From contig JAKQEQ010000193.1 in NCBI GenBank assembly GCA_029556545.1, forward strand, positions 231,449-295,448: a DNA stretch of 64,000 nucleotides. The letters run 5' to 3'. Made by a program: the position numbers and the translations under genes. The notes beneath the pieces are model-generated. The model did no database searches. It was not told where the DNA came from and worked only from the letters and a program-made list of their open reading frames with translations. The DNA is from Candidatus Hydrogenedentota bacterium. Its GTDB lineage: Bacteria; Hydrogenedentota; Hydrogenedentia; Hydrogenedentales; JAGMZX01. Shown here piece after piece: positions 62,850 through 64,000 of this stretch. How positions within the stretch are numbered: position 1 is the first letter of the stretch; the number at the start of each line of letters is the position of its first letter.

Positions 62850-63180
62850 CTTCGGTTCTCCTTGCTTCATCCGCGGGGATCGCGTCGGGCAGGAAGTCCG
62901 GCGGTTCCAAGCGGCTGTGTTCCCGAATTTCGTAAAGGCTGCCCGAACCGCGCTGCCTGTAGCGTCTGTACATGCCCGGCCCGAACAGCGCCGCAAGCAT
63001 ACCGAAGAAGGCGACGGAAACCCAATACTCGCGCAGGATCAGCAGTTGGAAGAAATCCGGCTCGCGAGCGGCGGTTACGAACGATACTGTCGCCGCCGCA
63101 CTCAGTACGACCGTTCCGGCGAAGTACAGGACGCGCGTGAGCAGGTCCGCGATGCGGTCCGCCCAATCGAAGCGCATCAT
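62836..63180 (-). CDS. Small two-helix membrane protein
   Basis: 114 residues; ATG 63180 is 7 bases after GGAGGA, and a second ATG follows immediately. Two hydrophobic stretches (VLYFAGTVVLSAAATVSFVT and YWVSVAFFGMLAALFGPGMY) separated by a short polar loop, then a basic and acidic cytosolic tail (RRYRQRGSGSLYEIREHSRL). I do not recognise a family. It overlaps the SDR start by 14 bases, which suggests translational coupling, and follows the sulfatase gene in the same direction with a 98-base gap. Confidence 0.7.
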   Translation of the reverse strand: MMRFDWADRIADLLTRVLYFAGTVVLSAAATVSFVTAAREPDFFQLLILREYWVSVAFFGMLAALFGPGMYRRYRQRGSGSLYEIREHSRLEPPDFLPDAIPADEARRTEDGDV

Positions 63181-63278
63181 GCTCGTATCCTCCCCTGGGC
63201 CAGTCCGTTTGAGGCCCTCACCCGTAACTACACCCAAGATGCCCCGATCATTCGGGAGACCGAAGGCGCGGCGGTTCG

Positions 63279-64000
63279 TCAGGCGTTCTCTTGTTTCGGG
63301 TAATTGGGCGAGTACAGCATCGATGCGGGCCGGGGCGCGAGCTTGCCGTTGCGGACCCATTCTTCGCCGCGCGGTTCGAGGTGCGCGACGAGGCGCGCGC
63401 GCCATTCTTCGAGGAGGGTCCTGGCCCGGGAGTTGCCCGCGAGGTCGCGCTCTTCGCCGGGGTCGTTCCGCAGGTCGAAGAGTTGCTCCCGGTCGCCGAA
63501 GGCGTCGTATATGTATTTTGTCTCGCCGTCCGTCAGGGCGCACCAGTGATTGCTCTTGTCGTAGCAGATGTCATGTTCGAGGTCGATGTATTCGCGCCAG
63601 GCGGTTGCCTCGCCGCGGACGAGGCCAAGGAGGCTCGCTCCGTCGATGGGGGCCGGCGGCGCCGTTCCGGCGGTGTCGAGGAAGGTGGCGAGCACGTCGC
63701 GGATTTCGACGGGTTCCTCGCGGACCTGGCCGCGCGGCGCGCCGATGCCGCCGGGCCAGCGCAGGATCATCGGGATGCGCGCCGAGGGTTCGTAGGCGTA
63801 GGACTTGCGCCAGAGGTGATGGTCGCCGGTCATGTCGCCGTGGTCCGATAGGAAGAGCACGAGCGTCCGCGCGGCTTCGCCCCGTCGGTCGAGCTCATCA
63901 AGAATCCGGCCGATCTGCTCATCGATGAAGCTGACGGCGCCATAGTAGCCCTGCCTCGACTCACGCGCCTGCCCCGCTCCAAGGTCGCCCCACCATGTGT
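63279..64000 (-). CDS. Sulfatase, C-terminal part (5' end outside window)
   Basis: About 240 residues of the C-terminal half of a sulfatase; the start and the Cys/Ser formylglycine site are outside the window. Seen here: TWWGDLGAGQARESRQGYYG, AVSFIDEQIGRILDELDRRG, LVLFLSDHGDMTGDHHLWRK (metal and sulfate-site Asp-His motif), ARIPMILRWPGG, then the smaller C-terminal domain (TKYIYDAFGDREQLFDLRND, PGEERDLAGN). Such enzymes remove sulfate esters from polysaccharides, fitting the glycan theme of this window (two GH42-like proteins, a CBM9-type phosphoesterase). Open from the right edge to the stop at 63279. Confidence 0.92.
   Translation of the reverse strand, partial: TWWGDLGAGQARESRQGYYGAVSFIDEQIGRILDELDRRGEAARTLVLFLSDHGDMTGDHHLWRKSYAYEPSARIPMILRWPGGIGAPRGQVREEPVEIRDVLATFLDTAGTAPPAPIDGASLLGLVRGEATAWREYIDLEHDICYDKSNHWCALTDGETKYIYDAFGDREQLFDLRNDPGEERDLAGNSRARTLLEEWRARLVAHLEPRGEEWVRNGKLAPRPASMLYSPNYPKQENA

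Overview
The window looks like the chromosome of an uncultured, GC-rich, Gram-negative bacterium of the Planctomycetes-PVC / Candidatus Hydrogenedentes type. This is an inference from gene style, not from a phylogenetic marker. The signs are long Glu-Gly hexanucleotide tracts in secreted proteins, dockerin-like C-termini, FG-GAP and Calx-beta repeats, a DUF1559-type pseudopilin, sulfatase and GH42-like glycosidases. LepA, LepB, PriA, RecO and RmuC show that this is bacterial chromosome rather than phage or plasmid.

Layout. 1-2678 (minus): a previously unlisted 41-residue hydrophobic protein and a GH42-like secreted glycosidase that runs off the left edge, behind a good sigma70-type promoter. 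2856-31675 (plus): one promoter and a long leader, then five secreted-protein genes in a row. They are a cohesin-like/Glu-Gly protein with a C-terminal membrane anchor, a GWN-domain protein, a 4711-residue giant, a 2316-residue SpvB/TcdB/RHS protein, and a dockerin/cohesin/Ig protein with a PEP-CTERM-like tail. This block is the centrepiece. The giant plus the SpvB-RHS protein resemble a Tc-toxin TcA plus TcB-TcC pair, but both carry Sec signal peptides and the giant carries a large adhesin-like front end. 31685-38550: a Nudix/metallo-beta-lactamase fusion, priA, a lipoprotein and a secreted metallophosphoesterase. 38557-42245 (minus): four overlapping or closely spaced genes for an envelope module (two mini-secretins, a TPR/FxLYD lipoprotein, a small secreted protein). 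42879-45452: a second GH42-like protein. 45521-48063 (minus): tandem CCG-domain Fe-S proteins. 48222-49631: rmuC. 49778-54094: a sialidase-like propeller protein with a 75-residue Glu-Gly tract and two dockerin-like repeats. 54171-57032: a GNAT acetyltransferase, a pseudopilin and a class V aminotransferase. 57259-60716: recO-lepA-lepB. 60845-64000 (minus): a frame-broken DUF6884/GIY-YIG-like gene, an SDR, a small membrane protein and the 3' part of a sulfatase.

Domain shuffling is unusually visible. A whole module with its Glu-Gly linker sits inside another domain of the giant, EF-hands sit inside a Calx-beta domain, and a GWN domain shared with a neighbouring gene sits inside the RHS shell. 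Many intergenic gaps hold short perfect palindromes or 6- and 9-bp-period repeats shared between distant gaps. I saw no rRNA, tRNA, CRISPR array, transposase or integrase.
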